Shown one piece after another: positions 45,822 through 53,758 of a stretch of DNA of 64,000 bases (within the stretch, counting starts at the first letter, position 1; each line of letters begins with the position of its first letter). The position numbers were made by a program, and so were the translations under genes. The stretch is from the NCBI GenBank assembly GCA_951813285.1, contig OX638355.1, forward strand, positions 1,025,136-1,089,135, given 5' to 3'. The notes beneath the pieces are model-generated. The model saw only the letters and a list, made by a program, of their open reading frames with translations, was not told the DNA's origin and made no database searches. The DNA is from Terriglobia bacterium (GTDB taxonomy: Bacteria; Acidobacteriota; Terriglobia; Versatilivoradales; Versatilivoraceae).

Positions 45822-47650
45822 TGCCCAAGATCGACATCACGAAAACCGAACTGGTCTGGCCCGGCAAGTACAACGAGGACGGTACGCTCAAGGAAGTACC
45901 GCGGGTCAACCTGCCCTTCCAGGTCATAGAGACCGTCAATGAGAGCCGTGCCAAGCGCGAGGCGAACAAGCAGCCGCGGCAGGGTTCGCTATTTGACGTT
46001 TACGAGGGCACGGAGGGCGACACCTTCGAGGAGGGCTGGAAGAACAAGCTCATATGGGGAGACAACCTGCTGGTGATGGGATCCCTATTGGAGAAGTTTG
46101 CCGGGAAGATCGACTTGATCTACATTGATCCACCGTTTGCGACGGGGGCGGATTTCTCCTTTACAGCGCCAGTTGGAGAATCGGGCGAAGAAGTATTCAA
46201 GGAGCAGTCGGTGATTGAAGAAAAGGCGTACCGCGACACGTGGAGAGGCGGTTTAGAAACATACCTCGCCATGATGGCTTCAAGATTGGCGTTTCTTCGC
46301 GATCTACTGACAGATAGCGGCAGCCTCTTCGTACATATCGACACAAGGGTTAATAGTCATCTCCGCCTCATTCTCGATGGACTATTCGGATCGCACGCAC
46401 TGGTCAACGAGATTTCGTGGTGTTATGGCGGTGGGGGAGCACCTCGCGACTACTACCCACAAAAACACGACACGCTACTCTGGTACGCTAAGGGGAATTC
46501 CTGGACCTTTAAGCGGCAGTTCCGGCCCTACAGCGAGGGTACGCTTCAGCGCGGTCTGACTCAGGTCAAGGGTCCGAAGTACCAGCTTCGAAAGGAAGGT
46601 GCTGGCCTAGATGACTGGTGGGCCGACAAGGTCGTACAGAAGATACTGAGTCCTACTGCCTACGAGAATCTTAAGTTTCCGACTCAAAAGCCCGAAGGCC
46701 TGCTAGACCGCATCGTACGAGGGCATTCATGCGAGGGTGACCTCATAGCTGACTTCTTCTGCGGCTCAGGTACGACTTTGGCTGTCGCGGAGAAGCTTGG
46801 CCGCCGCTGGATCGGTTGCGACCTGGGACGATGGGGCATCCACGTTACCCGCAAGAGGCTGCAAGGCATCGAAAGCTGCAAGCCCTTTGAGGTACTAAAC
46901 CTCGGCAAGTACGAGCGCCAATACTGGCAAGGCGTGACCTTCGGCGAGAAAGAGAACAAACCGATCACCGAGCAGGCACTGTACGAATACCTGGCCTTCA
47001 TCCTCAAGCTCTACGGCTCCCACCCAGTCGCCGGCATGGCGCACCTCCACGGCAAGAAGGGCAAGGCCATGATCCACATTGGCGCGGTGGACGCGCCGGT
47101 CACCATCGGTGAAATCGACGCCGCCGTGAACGAGTGCCTCAAGCTGAGGCAGACGGAACTACATGTCCTCGGCTGGGAGTGGGAGATGGGCCTCTATGAT
47201 CTGATGGTGGATGCCGCAAGGAAGAAGGGGGTGAAGCTCTTGCTCTTGCAGATACCCCGCGAGGTAATGGAGCAGCAGGCTGCGGCAAAGGGCGACGTTC
47301 GCTTCTTCGAGCTGGCTTACCTGGAAGCCGAGATCGGACAGAAAAAGAAACTCACGGCCGAGGTGGCTCTCCAGGACTTCGTCATCCCCAATACCGAACT
47401 CATCCCCGACGAAGTGCGCAGCAAGGTCAAGAAGTGGTCGGACTATATCGACTACTGGGCTGTCGACTGGGACTTCCGGAGTGACACTTTCATGCAGGGA
47501 TGGGTGGCCTACCGCACGCGCAAGCAGCGCGCGCTCACGCTGGTCTCCGACCCCCACACCTACCGGCGGCCGGGCAAGTACCGGGTGCTGGTCAAGGTGA
47601 TCGACATCTTCGGAAACGACACCTCACAGGCATACGATATCGAGGTATGA
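45821..47650 (+). CDS. Type III DNA adenine methyltransferase (Mod), beta class
   Basis: This 609-aa protein has catalytic motif IV as DLIYIDPPFATG and then the SAM motif I as DFFCGSGTTLAVAE, the motif order of beta-class N6-adenine methyltransferases such as type III Mod. The central part between motifs would be the target-recognition domain. The C-terminal 250 residues (from VTFGEKENKP on) are not the standard Mod end and may be an added module. It starts at ATG 45821, sharing one base with the previous stop, and is followed four bases later by the nucleotidyltransferase gene. Confidence 0.9.
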   Translation: MPKIDITKTELVWPGKYNEDGTLKEVPRVNLPFQVIETVNESRAKREANKQPRQGSLFDVYEGTEGDTFEEGWKNKLIWGDNLLVMGSLLEKFAGKIDLIYIDPPFATGADFSFTAPVGESGEEVFKEQSVIEEKAYRDTWRGGLETYLAMMASRLAFLRDLLTDSGSLFVHIDTRVNSHLRLILDGLFGSHALVNEISWCYGGGGAPRDYYPQKHDTLLWYAKGNSWTFKRQFRPYSEGTLQRGLTQVKGPKYQLRKEGAGLDDWWADKVVQKILSPTAYENLKFPTQKPEGLLDRIVRGHSCEGDLIADFFCGSGTTLAVAEKLGRRWIGCDLGRWGIHVTRKRLQGIESCKPFEVLNLGKYERQYWQGVTFGEKENKPITEQALYEYLAFILKLYGSHPVAGMAHLHGKKGKAMIHIGAVDAPVTIGEIDAAVNECLKLRQTELHVLGWEWEMGLYDLMVDAARKKGVKLLLLQIPREVMEQQAAAKGDVRFFELAYLEAEIGQKKKLTAEVALQDFVIPNTELIPDEVRSKVKKWSDYIDYWAVDWDFRSDTFMQGWVAYRTRKQRALTLVSDPHTYRRPGKYRVLVKVIDIFGNDTSQAYDIEV

Positions 47651-47654
47651 ACCC

Positions 47655-47990
47655 ATGTTGAAGCTCCATCCCGAAGAACAGACTTGGCTGGACGAATACC
47701 GGAAGGCGCTCCTGCAGCAACAACCTGGAGTTGTTGCGCGGATGCTCATCTACGGCTCGAAGGCGCGGGGAGATGCGCGCCAGGATAGCGATCTCGATGT
47801 GCTCCTTATTGTCAGGAACGAGGCCGGCGCCCTGAAGCGCACCCTGCGCCATATCGGCTACGAGTTGGCGGCAACCTCCTACGCCGTACCGTCGATTCTG
47901 GCCTATACCCAGGATGAGTGGCAGCAAAGGATGGAGAGAGGATACCCGTTCCAGAACTCGGTAGAGCGCGACGGGGTGTCGGTGCTATGA
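47655..47990 (+). CDS. MNT-type nucleotidyltransferase domain protein
   Basis: This 111-aa protein has the minimal nucleotidyltransferase motif GSKARGDARQDSDLDVLL with two metal aspartates. Such MNT proteins can AMPylate or otherwise modify partner toxins (often HEPN), or act as antitoxins. Here no HEPN partner is seen; the next frame is a 31-residue micro-ORF. The stop overlaps that frame's ATG (ATGA). Its place between Mod and Res is unusual. Confidence 0.85.
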   Translation: MLKLHPEEQTWLDEYRKALLQQQPGVVARMLIYGSKARGDARQDSDLDVLLIVRNEAGALKRTLRHIGYELAATSYAVPSILAYTQDEWQQRMERGYPFQNSVERDGVSVL

Positions 47991-48082
47991 ATCGAAGGGA
48001 GTTCATCGAACGAATTCGGCGTTACTTGATCGAGAACGGCCTGACCGGAGACGATTTTGGAAAGGAGACGGGGGGTGGCTGA
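47987..48082 (+). CDS. 31-residue micro-ORF between nucleotidyltransferase and Res
   Basis: An ATG overlapping the previous stop opens a 31-codon frame starting MNRREFIERIRRYLIENGL and ending in TGA, which overlaps the Res GTG by 8 nt. The N-terminal part is an amphipathic basic helix. The double coupling suggests a real, translated frame, either a small protein or a leader that tunes Res expression. It is too short to name; I do not claim a function. Confidence 0.45.
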   Translation: MNRREFIERIRRYLIENGLTGDDFGKETGGG

Positions 48083-50867
48083 GGCAGTCATTTCGTACGA
48101 TAAGGATCTTCCGGAGATCGTCGATCGCCGTCCGTGGGAGAAACCGGCGTCCTACCTCGTCAAGGACGACACGGCGCCAATCGGCTGGCGCGAAGACCAC
48201 TCAGGCCGGCGACCCAGCGAGCTTCTCCTGACACCAAAGATCCGCGCCGCGGTGGATGCCTGGCGCGACGGCGGCTACCAAGGTGCCTCCGAGGTCACGC
48301 GGCGGCTCTTTGAGTATTGGTTCGAGGAGGATCACGCCGTCCCCGGCTTCGATGTGCCGTTCCGTTACTATTTTTGCCAGCGCGAAGCAATCGAGACACT
48401 GGCTTGGCTGGTGGAGGTTGCCGGGCAGCGCGATGCCAAGGCGCTCATCGAAGCCCACGGCACGATTTTCCAGAGGGATTTGATCTCCAGGAACATCGAG
48501 TTCCAGACCACGATGGACGGGCGGCGTCAGGTCCGTCGTTACGTGCCGGAACTTGATCGAGACGGGGTACAAGACCTGCCCCCTGAAAATCTCCGCCGCT
48601 TCGCCTTCAAGATGGCCACCGGCTCCGGCAAGACATGGGTGATGGCGATGGCCGTCGTCTGGGCCCGCTTTCACAAGTTGCGTGTGCCCGGGTCGCAACT
48701 GTCGACCAACTTCTTGATCGTGGCGCCGAATGTCATCGTCTATCAGCGGCTGGAGAAGGACCTCGCGAGCAACCGCATCTTCCGCGAGTTGCCGCTGATC
48801 CCTCCGGAGTGGAGAGGTGGCTTCTCACAAAAGGTGATCCTACGGGGCGAGGCCACCGAGCCCGACCCTTCGGGGAATCTTTTCCTCACCAATATTCACC
48901 AACTCTACGAGTCGCTTGACGAGAAGTGGACGCCTGAGAACGCCGTCGAGGCCCTGCTGGGGAAGAAACCCTCGAAGGATCTCGCCGCCTCCGGTCAGCG
49001 CTCGATGCTGGATCGCGCCAAATCACTCGAGCACCTCGTGGTGCTGAACGACGAAGCCCACCACGTTCACGACGAGCAGTTGGCTTGGAGTCAATCGCTG
49101 CTCGCTATCGATCGGGCGTTGCCTCACGGCCTCGGCGCATGGCTCGACTTTTCGGCGACGCCCAAGGACCAAAACGGCATGTACTTCCCCTGGACGGTTG
49201 TGGACTACCCTCTGGCGCAAGCGGTGGAAGACCGGATCGTCAAGGCTCCCCTCATCGTGACCAAGGAGGACGATCCGAAACGGCCAACCGACGACCCCGA
49301 CAAGGTGACCAGGGAGAATGTGGCGGAAAAGTACGGATACTGGCTCCGAGCTGCAGTGCAGCGTTGGAAGGAGCACTGGCAGGTCTACCGTAAGCTCGGC
49401 ACGAAACCCGTACTCTTCATCATGGCGGAGAAAAACGTCTATGCTGACGCTCTGGGCGATTACCTCTGCAAGACTGGAGAATTCGGCTTCAATGAGTCTG
49501 AGGTGCTTGTCATCCACACCGACACGGCGGGCGAGATTACCAAGAAAGACCTCGACAAGGCGCGTCAAGCGGCGCGCGACATCGACGGGAAAGAAAGCAA
49601 AGTCAAGGCCATCGTCAGCGTGATGATGCTGCGCGAAGGTTGGGACGTGCGCAACGTGACGGTAGTGCTTGGACTGCGACCGTTTACCGCCAAGGCCGAG
49701 ATCCTGCCGGAGCAAGTGGTCGGCCGCGGACTCCGACTCATGACTCAGGTAAGCCCTGATCGGACGCAGACTCTCGAGGTTCTCGGCACTCGCAACCTGC
49801 TCAGCTTGCTACGAAGCCAACTGGAGGCCGAGGGTGTCGGCGTCGCCAGCACCAAGCAGAGTCCCCCTCTTCCCGTCATCATCGAGCCGGTAAAGGAAAG
49901 GCTGGAGTACGACATTGCGATTCCCATCACCAAGCCGACTCTGAAGCACGACTTTCGTAAGTTGTCCAATTTGAACGTGGGATTGCTCGACGCCATCTAC
50001 GACCAAGAGGAACTCGCCGAACCGTTCAGGGTGAGTTTGAAGCTGGAGTTTGCAACCACGGAGACCGAAGTCCATCAAGCCCACGTCGCACCTGGTGAGC
50101 TTCCATCCGCACGAGAACTCCTGGCGAGCATCACCAAAAAGGTCATCGACCGGGCCAAGTTGCCCAACCGCTTCGCCCAGTTGTATCCGGCAGTGAGGGA
50201 GTACGTGGTCTACCGTTGCTTCGGCAGGAAGGTCGACCCGGGCGAGGAGATACTGCGCTCTCATTTGGCGCGATTGGAGCTGCAGGAAGGTGTCGCCGGA
50301 TATTTGGCCCGCAAGATCTCCGAACTCACCATCGAGCACCGTTCGATCGAATTCGAAAGGGAGGATTTCCGCCTTTCCGAAACAAAGCCATTTAGCTGGA
50401 GGCGCAACTTGCCGCCCCTGGAAGCGGATAAGACTATCTTCAATTTCGTCGCCACCTACAACAATTTCGAGCGGCGTTTTGCGGAGTTCCTCGACAAAAG
50501 AGCCAAGGATGTTGTGCGCTTTGCCGCGCTCGGTGTCACCGAGCAGGGGACATCCGGCACACAGTTTCGGATCGACTACCTGAAGTCCAGCGGCGCCATC
50601 GGCTTTTACCATCCGGATTGGGTCGTTGTGCAGAAGACCAGGACCGGCCAGGTGAACTGGATCGTCGAGACCAAGGGGAGAGTCTGGGAAGGCACGGAAA
50701 TAAAGGACGCGGCAATGAAGAATTGGTGTGAACGTGTATCTGCAGCAACTGGAGCTGCCTGGCGCTACGTGCGAATCAATCAAACGGACTTCGACGCGCA
50801 AAAAGCACGTGGCCTAAGCGACCTCATAGACAAACCGGCACCTGCCCCACCGCTCTCCTTTCAATAG
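48075..50867 (+). CDS. Type III restriction enzyme helicase-nuclease (Res)
   Basis: This 930-aa protein has a superfamily 2 helicase core: Walker A MATGSGKT (about 180-187), DEAH box NDEAHH (326-331), SAT motif DFSATPKD and motif VI-like VVGRGLRLM. The C-terminal PD-(D/E)XK nuclease reads GFYHPDWVVVQK then NWIVETKGR. Type III Res subunits with Mod translocate or slide on DNA and cut near unmethylated sites. The GTG at 48075 has AAGGAG seven bases upstream and is preferred to the TTG at 48057. It is the last gene of the operon. Confidence 0.92.
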   Translation: MAEAVISYDKDLPEIVDRRPWEKPASYLVKDDTAPIGWREDHSGRRPSELLLTPKIRAAVDAWRDGGYQGASEVTRRLFEYWFEEDHAVPGFDVPFRYYFCQREAIETLAWLVEVAGQRDAKALIEAHGTIFQRDLISRNIEFQTTMDGRRQVRRYVPELDRDGVQDLPPENLRRFAFKMATGSGKTWVMAMAVVWARFHKLRVPGSQLSTNFLIVAPNVIVYQRLEKDLASNRIFRELPLIPPEWRGGFSQKVILRGEATEPDPSGNLFLTNIHQLYESLDEKWTPENAVEALLGKKPSKDLAASGQRSMLDRAKSLEHLVVLNDEAHHVHDEQLAWSQSLLAIDRALPHGLGAWLDFSATPKDQNGMYFPWTVVDYPLAQAVEDRIVKAPLIVTKEDDPKRPTDDPDKVTRENVAEKYGYWLRAAVQRWKEHWQVYRKLGTKPVLFIMAEKNVYADALGDYLCKTGEFGFNESEVLVIHTDTAGEITKKDLDKARQAARDIDGKESKVKAIVSVMMLREGWDVRNVTVVLGLRPFTAKAEILPEQVVGRGLRLMTQVSPDRTQTLEVLGTRNLLSLLRSQLEAEGVGVASTKQSPPLPVIIEPVKERLEYDIAIPITKPTLKHDFRKLSNLNVGLLDAIYDQEELAEPFRVSLKLEFATTETEVHQAHVAPGELPSARELLASITKKVIDRAKLPNRFAQLYPAVREYVVYRCFGRKVDPGEEILRSHLARLELQEGVAGYLARKISELTIEHRSIEFEREDFRLSETKPFSWRRNLPPLEADKTIFNFVATYNNFERRFAEFLDKRAKDVVRFAALGVTEQGTSGTQFRIDYLKSSGAIGFYHPDWVVVQKTRTGQVNWIVETKGRVWEGTEIKDAAMKNWCERVSAATGAAWRYVRINQTDFDAQKARGLSDLIDKPAPAPPLSFQ

Positions 50868-51132
50868 CATGTCATTGGCAACAGTCGAGCATCCGTGATC
50901 AGGAAGATGCCTATGTCGCTCCCGGTTTCACCCTGGCTTCACCTTGCGATTACGCCGAGGCTTGCTCCCGCGACATCAAAGAGTTGCTCAAAGGCGCCGC
51001 GTTGCACCTGAATCGAGAACGTTAGCGCACATTTCTTACGAGAGGTCTCACCAGAGGTAGGTCGCATCGGTTCTCTGTATCTGGTAACATACTCGTGAGA
51101 AAGAAGTTAACCAGTTTCTTAAAAGAGAACCC
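50868..51132. other. Non-coding tail of island with a possible gene-end remnant
   Basis: No intact gene. One plus-strand frame ends in a coherent stretch (DYAEACSRDIKELLKGAALH then a TAG at 51023-51025) with no start, as if the 3' end of a lost gene. Family unknown. The rest leads into the IS1380 fragment. Confidence 0.35.
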
Positions 51133-51264
51133 ATGCCGACACAGTGTAACGCCAAACCCCTGGAGTTTGAACCCCACGGTCGCCGCTGCGTGGTGGCTGC
51201 CTTCGACGGCGGTCCCATCACTTCCGATAAGGCGATTATGTGTGAACTTGCTTGCGTGAAGTAA
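51133..51264 (+). pseudogene. Truncated IS1380-family transposase (N-terminal 43 codons)
   Basis: The frame starts MPTQCNAKPLEFEPHGRRCV and continues AAFDGGPITSDKA, matching the N-terminus typical of IS1380 transposases (a GRRxVVAxFDGGxITSDAG-type pattern from memory). It then leaves the similarity and stops at 51264. The catalytic part is missing, so this is a remnant. It marks past insertion at the edge of the defence operon. I could not place its terminal inverted repeats. Confidence 0.7.
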
Positions 51265-51349
51265 CTCCCTCCTTTTCATTCACTTAACTTATACAGAGGA
51301 CGACCGGAAGATGTTTGGTCGGGGTGCGGTTAAAAGATACTGTTGCAAT

Positions 51350-51363
51350 ACTAACGTGTTAGT
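51350..51363. promoter_or_regulatory. Palindrome ACTAAC-GT-GTTAGT
   Basis: Perfect 6-bp arms around GT, 61 bases upstream of the small gene at 51425, in a locally A/T-rich stretch. This is a possible operator; no cognate regulator is identified. Confidence 0.3.
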
Positions 51364-51424
51364 AGTTAAATTGGATCAACTCGGCGTTGTTCTGCTGTGG
51401 GAACACATCTCAAGGAGGAAACCA

Positions 51425-51646
51425 ATGCAAGTAGCACATAGCGAGCCCTCGAAAACTCATCCTGAATGCGAAATTCGATTGGGGGTTTCTTCATGGGCGG
51501 AGGACAACAACACTCATTCTGTGAAGTTCACTTGGTTCAGTAAGGATGGGAGGGCCGCCCGCGGGGGTGAAGTTCCGGTTGAGGCCCTTCCCCAGATGCT
51601 CGATTTTGCAATCCGGAGGGGGTATGTGAACCTGGCTTGTGAATGA
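51425..51646 (+). CDS. Small hypothetical protein with strong ribosome binding site
   Basis: This 73-aa protein starts MQVAHSEPSKTHPECEIRLG. AAGGAGGAAACCA directly before the ATG is one of the strongest ribosome binding sites in the window, which argues that the gene is real. The composition (Trp, Phe and charged residues, VKFTWFSKDGRAARGG) suggests a compact beta-rich domain. No family is recognised. It lies between an IS1380 stub and an integrase remnant in a part of the island with A/T-richer sequence. Confidence 0.6.
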   Translation: MQVAHSEPSKTHPECEIRLGVSSWAEDNNTHSVKFTWFSKDGRAARGGEVPVEALPQMLDFAIRRGYVNLACE

Positions 51647-51979
51647 GGCGGAAGGCTACAACGAGGCGCAATACCGAGACCTGATCGACCAGACTTGTCG
51701 TAGCATTCATTCAGCTAGCGAGCTAGCTATGGGAAAGAGTAATAAGGAGTGCCTTAGCGGTCAAGCCTATCGAGTGGCATTGGCCCGACCGATTACTTGA
51801 CACGCCGGAGAATGTCACCAAGGCCCTCGTCAGGGCGAGTCCAAGAAGCGAGATGCGTGGATGTACCTGAAAAAGCGGGGTGCCAGACGTGCTGGAGCAA
51901 TTCGCCAAATAGAGACGTGGTGGGAACACGTCAAATCGGTTTGCAAATTCCTACGTGGTGGTCTCAAGAAGATCACAGC
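51647..51979. other. Gene-poor stretch with a 7-bp inverted repeat
   Basis: No convincing gene. AGCTAGC (51713-51719) and GCTAGCT (51722-51728) are exact inverted arms around GA. The stretch lies beside the recombinase remnant and could hold an attachment-site relic, but no direct repeat pair was found. Confidence 0.35.
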
Positions 51980-52184
51980 CTATACATCGGTGCCGATAAA
52001 GGACCGGCGAGAAGCCTTGGAGAGGGTCGTCTGCACCTGAGTGTGGTCCAGCAGCTTCCCAATCATCGGCAGGCCTTCGCCGAGCGCCAGTGCGCGCGGC
52101 GAAGGAGTGACAGAGGTCGTGGATGCGGAAATCGTCGAGTCCGGCGCGCGTCCGGATGCTTTGCCAATGAGCACGCAACCGCAC
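51980..52184 (-). pseudogene. Frameshifted tyrosine recombinase (integrase) remnant
   Basis: On the minus strand one frame reads RAGLDDFRIHDLCHSFA and, after a frame change near 52095, another reads ALALGEGLPMIGKLLDHTQV. Together they give the C-terminal catalytic region of phage-type integrases (HDLRHSFA...LGHTQ). The catalytic Arg of HxxR is Cys here (HDLC), and the frame is broken, so it is inactive. N-terminal domains are absent. It supports integration of this island by a tyrosine recombinase. Confidence 0.75.
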
Positions 52185-52309
52185 GAATGGTTGGGATGAA
52201 GCTTACCGACACAAGATCTCGTTTGATGCTGGCAGGTCAAGAACGGCAACTGGTACGCGTCCACGGGCACGGACGATAATAACCCCCCATTCAACGGAAG
52301 TCTCACGCT

Positions 52310-53332
52310 ATGGCGGATGACAGAAACAACTCGGATTGGCCTAAGTTCATACCAGCATCAGGTAGCAGACTTGGTGGCGTACACAGAGATAAGAATAAAC
52401 GAATCACTGAGGCAATGTATGACCTGCAACTCGCGATGGCTGGTCTAGCGATGCGGGGTGAAGGGGACCAACCCGTTCTTGAGCTGGTAAATGCATGCCA
52501 GTCTCTGGCAAGGGCGGGATCAGTGTTCCTCAGAAAGCTCGTTCTCGATCGTCGGAGGCTGCTCGATGATGAAGTTCTAGAATCTTTGAACATGAAGCTC
52601 AGGCCCGTGAGGAATATCCCGCAGGCAGCGCGTCGAAATGTTGAGATCTCGTTTTGCATGGACAGAGGTGTAGTACAAATCGAAAGAAAAACTGACGGGA
52701 ATGACAATCCAATTATTCCTCCAGAAAGGAGGACACTTGTTGCAGGACGTCAAGGCTACTTGATCCATGTAGAGTGGCCGCTACTAGGTGCAGTTGACTG
52801 CACTCCCGCCGGCGACCATGTGAGCTGGAAACTGTCTCCTGACCAACTCTTTGATATAACCTCAGATCGATCAATGAGTTGTGATGAGTGGCTTGGGCAG
52901 CAAGTCGTGTTACTGGACAATCGGGGAATCACGCTGGAAAAGATGCTGCGCACGGTCGTAAACTTTGAGGGGGCACATTCACTCTATACCGGACGACTAA
53001 TGACCATGGAAGGTGAGAGCCCTTCAGGTGCTGCAAAAGAACCTTACGTACATATCGCTAAGAACCTAGCTGTATTTGGCGTCGGCTACATGGATTCGAT
53101 TGTGATTGAAACGGCACAATATATATTGAGGCACCTACTGGACGAACCATCCATTGCAAAACCGAAGGGTGGGATATATTTGGCAACTCCCGTGTTTCAG
53201 TGTCCTTCAACCGATTATGCCGTATCCAATCGCCCGGCATGGTTAAGGTACCGAGGAGGTGTTGCAATAGCTTTCGGGCGCAACCCCGGAATCGTACGCC
53301 ATAACATAAGGGCGCCAACTCGGCGTAATTGA
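52310..53332 (+). CDS. Hypothetical protein, family not recognised
   Basis: This 340-aa protein starts MADDRNNSDWPKFIPASGSR. It has no signal peptide or membrane segment. Base composition is clearly less GC-rich than the flanking core genes, suggesting transfer. The N-terminal 100 residues are helical and the rest mixed, with CTPAGDHVSWKLSPDQ and WLGQQVVLLDNRGITLEKML in the middle. GGAAG lies ten bases before the ATG. No motif gives a function; position in the island suggests an accessory role. Confidence 0.6.
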   Translation: MADDRNNSDWPKFIPASGSRLGGVHRDKNKRITEAMYDLQLAMAGLAMRGEGDQPVLELVNACQSLARAGSVFLRKLVLDRRRLLDDEVLESLNMKLRPVRNIPQAARRNVEISFCMDRGVVQIERKTDGNDNPIIPPERRTLVAGRQGYLIHVEWPLLGAVDCTPAGDHVSWKLSPDQLFDITSDRSMSCDEWLGQQVVLLDNRGITLEKMLRTVVNFEGAHSLYTGRLMTMEGESPSGAAKEPYVHIAKNLAVFGVGYMDSIVIETAQYILRHLLDEPSIAKPKGGIYLATPVFQCPSTDYAVSNRPAWLRYRGGVAIAFGRNPGIVRHNIRAPTRRN

Positions 53333-53400
53333 GAACAGATAGTAAAACCCGATCTCACATTAACGGTGGGCCGATTCGCGGGAGGTAGTTCAGGGGAGTT

Positions 53401-53752
53401 ATGACTGTGGCATCGCCAGACGACATATTCGGGCTGGGCCCGGTTCATTTCGTGGATGCGAGGAAACGCGAGGAAACGCCAGGGAGACCGCTCCGACGCG
53501 GAGACGACCGGGACGATATACGCCTTCGATCTTGTTCGGCCGGTGCTTCTGCACACCGAGCAGCTCTTCTTTCTGCTGGAAGCCGTCGAACGCGTGGCGG
53601 AGACGGCAGCCGGAACTGAAGATTGGCATGTCCCTCATGCGCCTCCCGGACTGTCGCTTGCTCTCATGTCGACGGAGATGGGCGAAATATTCAACCTGCG
53701 ATCCGAATTAGGGAGCGAGCGTCGACTGGCGCAGCTCGCGTGCCGAGGCTGA
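53401..53752 (+). pseudogene. Hypothetical gene interrupted by a 10-bp tandem duplication
   Basis: The frame from the ATG at 53401 (MTVASPDDIFGLGPVHFVDA) has a good GGGGAG upstream but goes out of frame at 53459-53478, where GCGAGGAAAC is directly duplicated. Removing one copy restores a continuous frame (ARKRQGDRSDAETTGTIYAF and on) to the TGA at 53750, giving a protein of about 113 aa. The later part (LLHTEQLFFLLEAVERVAE) is helical. Function unknown. A slipped-strand duplication is the simplest cause; reversal would restore the gene. Confidence 0.65.
53459..53478 (+). repeat. Perfect 10-bp tandem duplication (GCGAGGAAAC twice)
   Basis: Two adjacent identical 10-mers shift the frame of the surrounding gene by one base. 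A ten-base unit is not a multiple of three, so gain or loss switches the frame. Confidence 0.9.
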
Positions 53753-53758
53753 GTCGCG

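Noticed and set aside
53750-53752. TGA between the two hypothetical frames as a second Sec codon
   Set aside because: No Cys-like motif context and no suitable SECIS hairpin was seen after it, and the region is decayed anyway.
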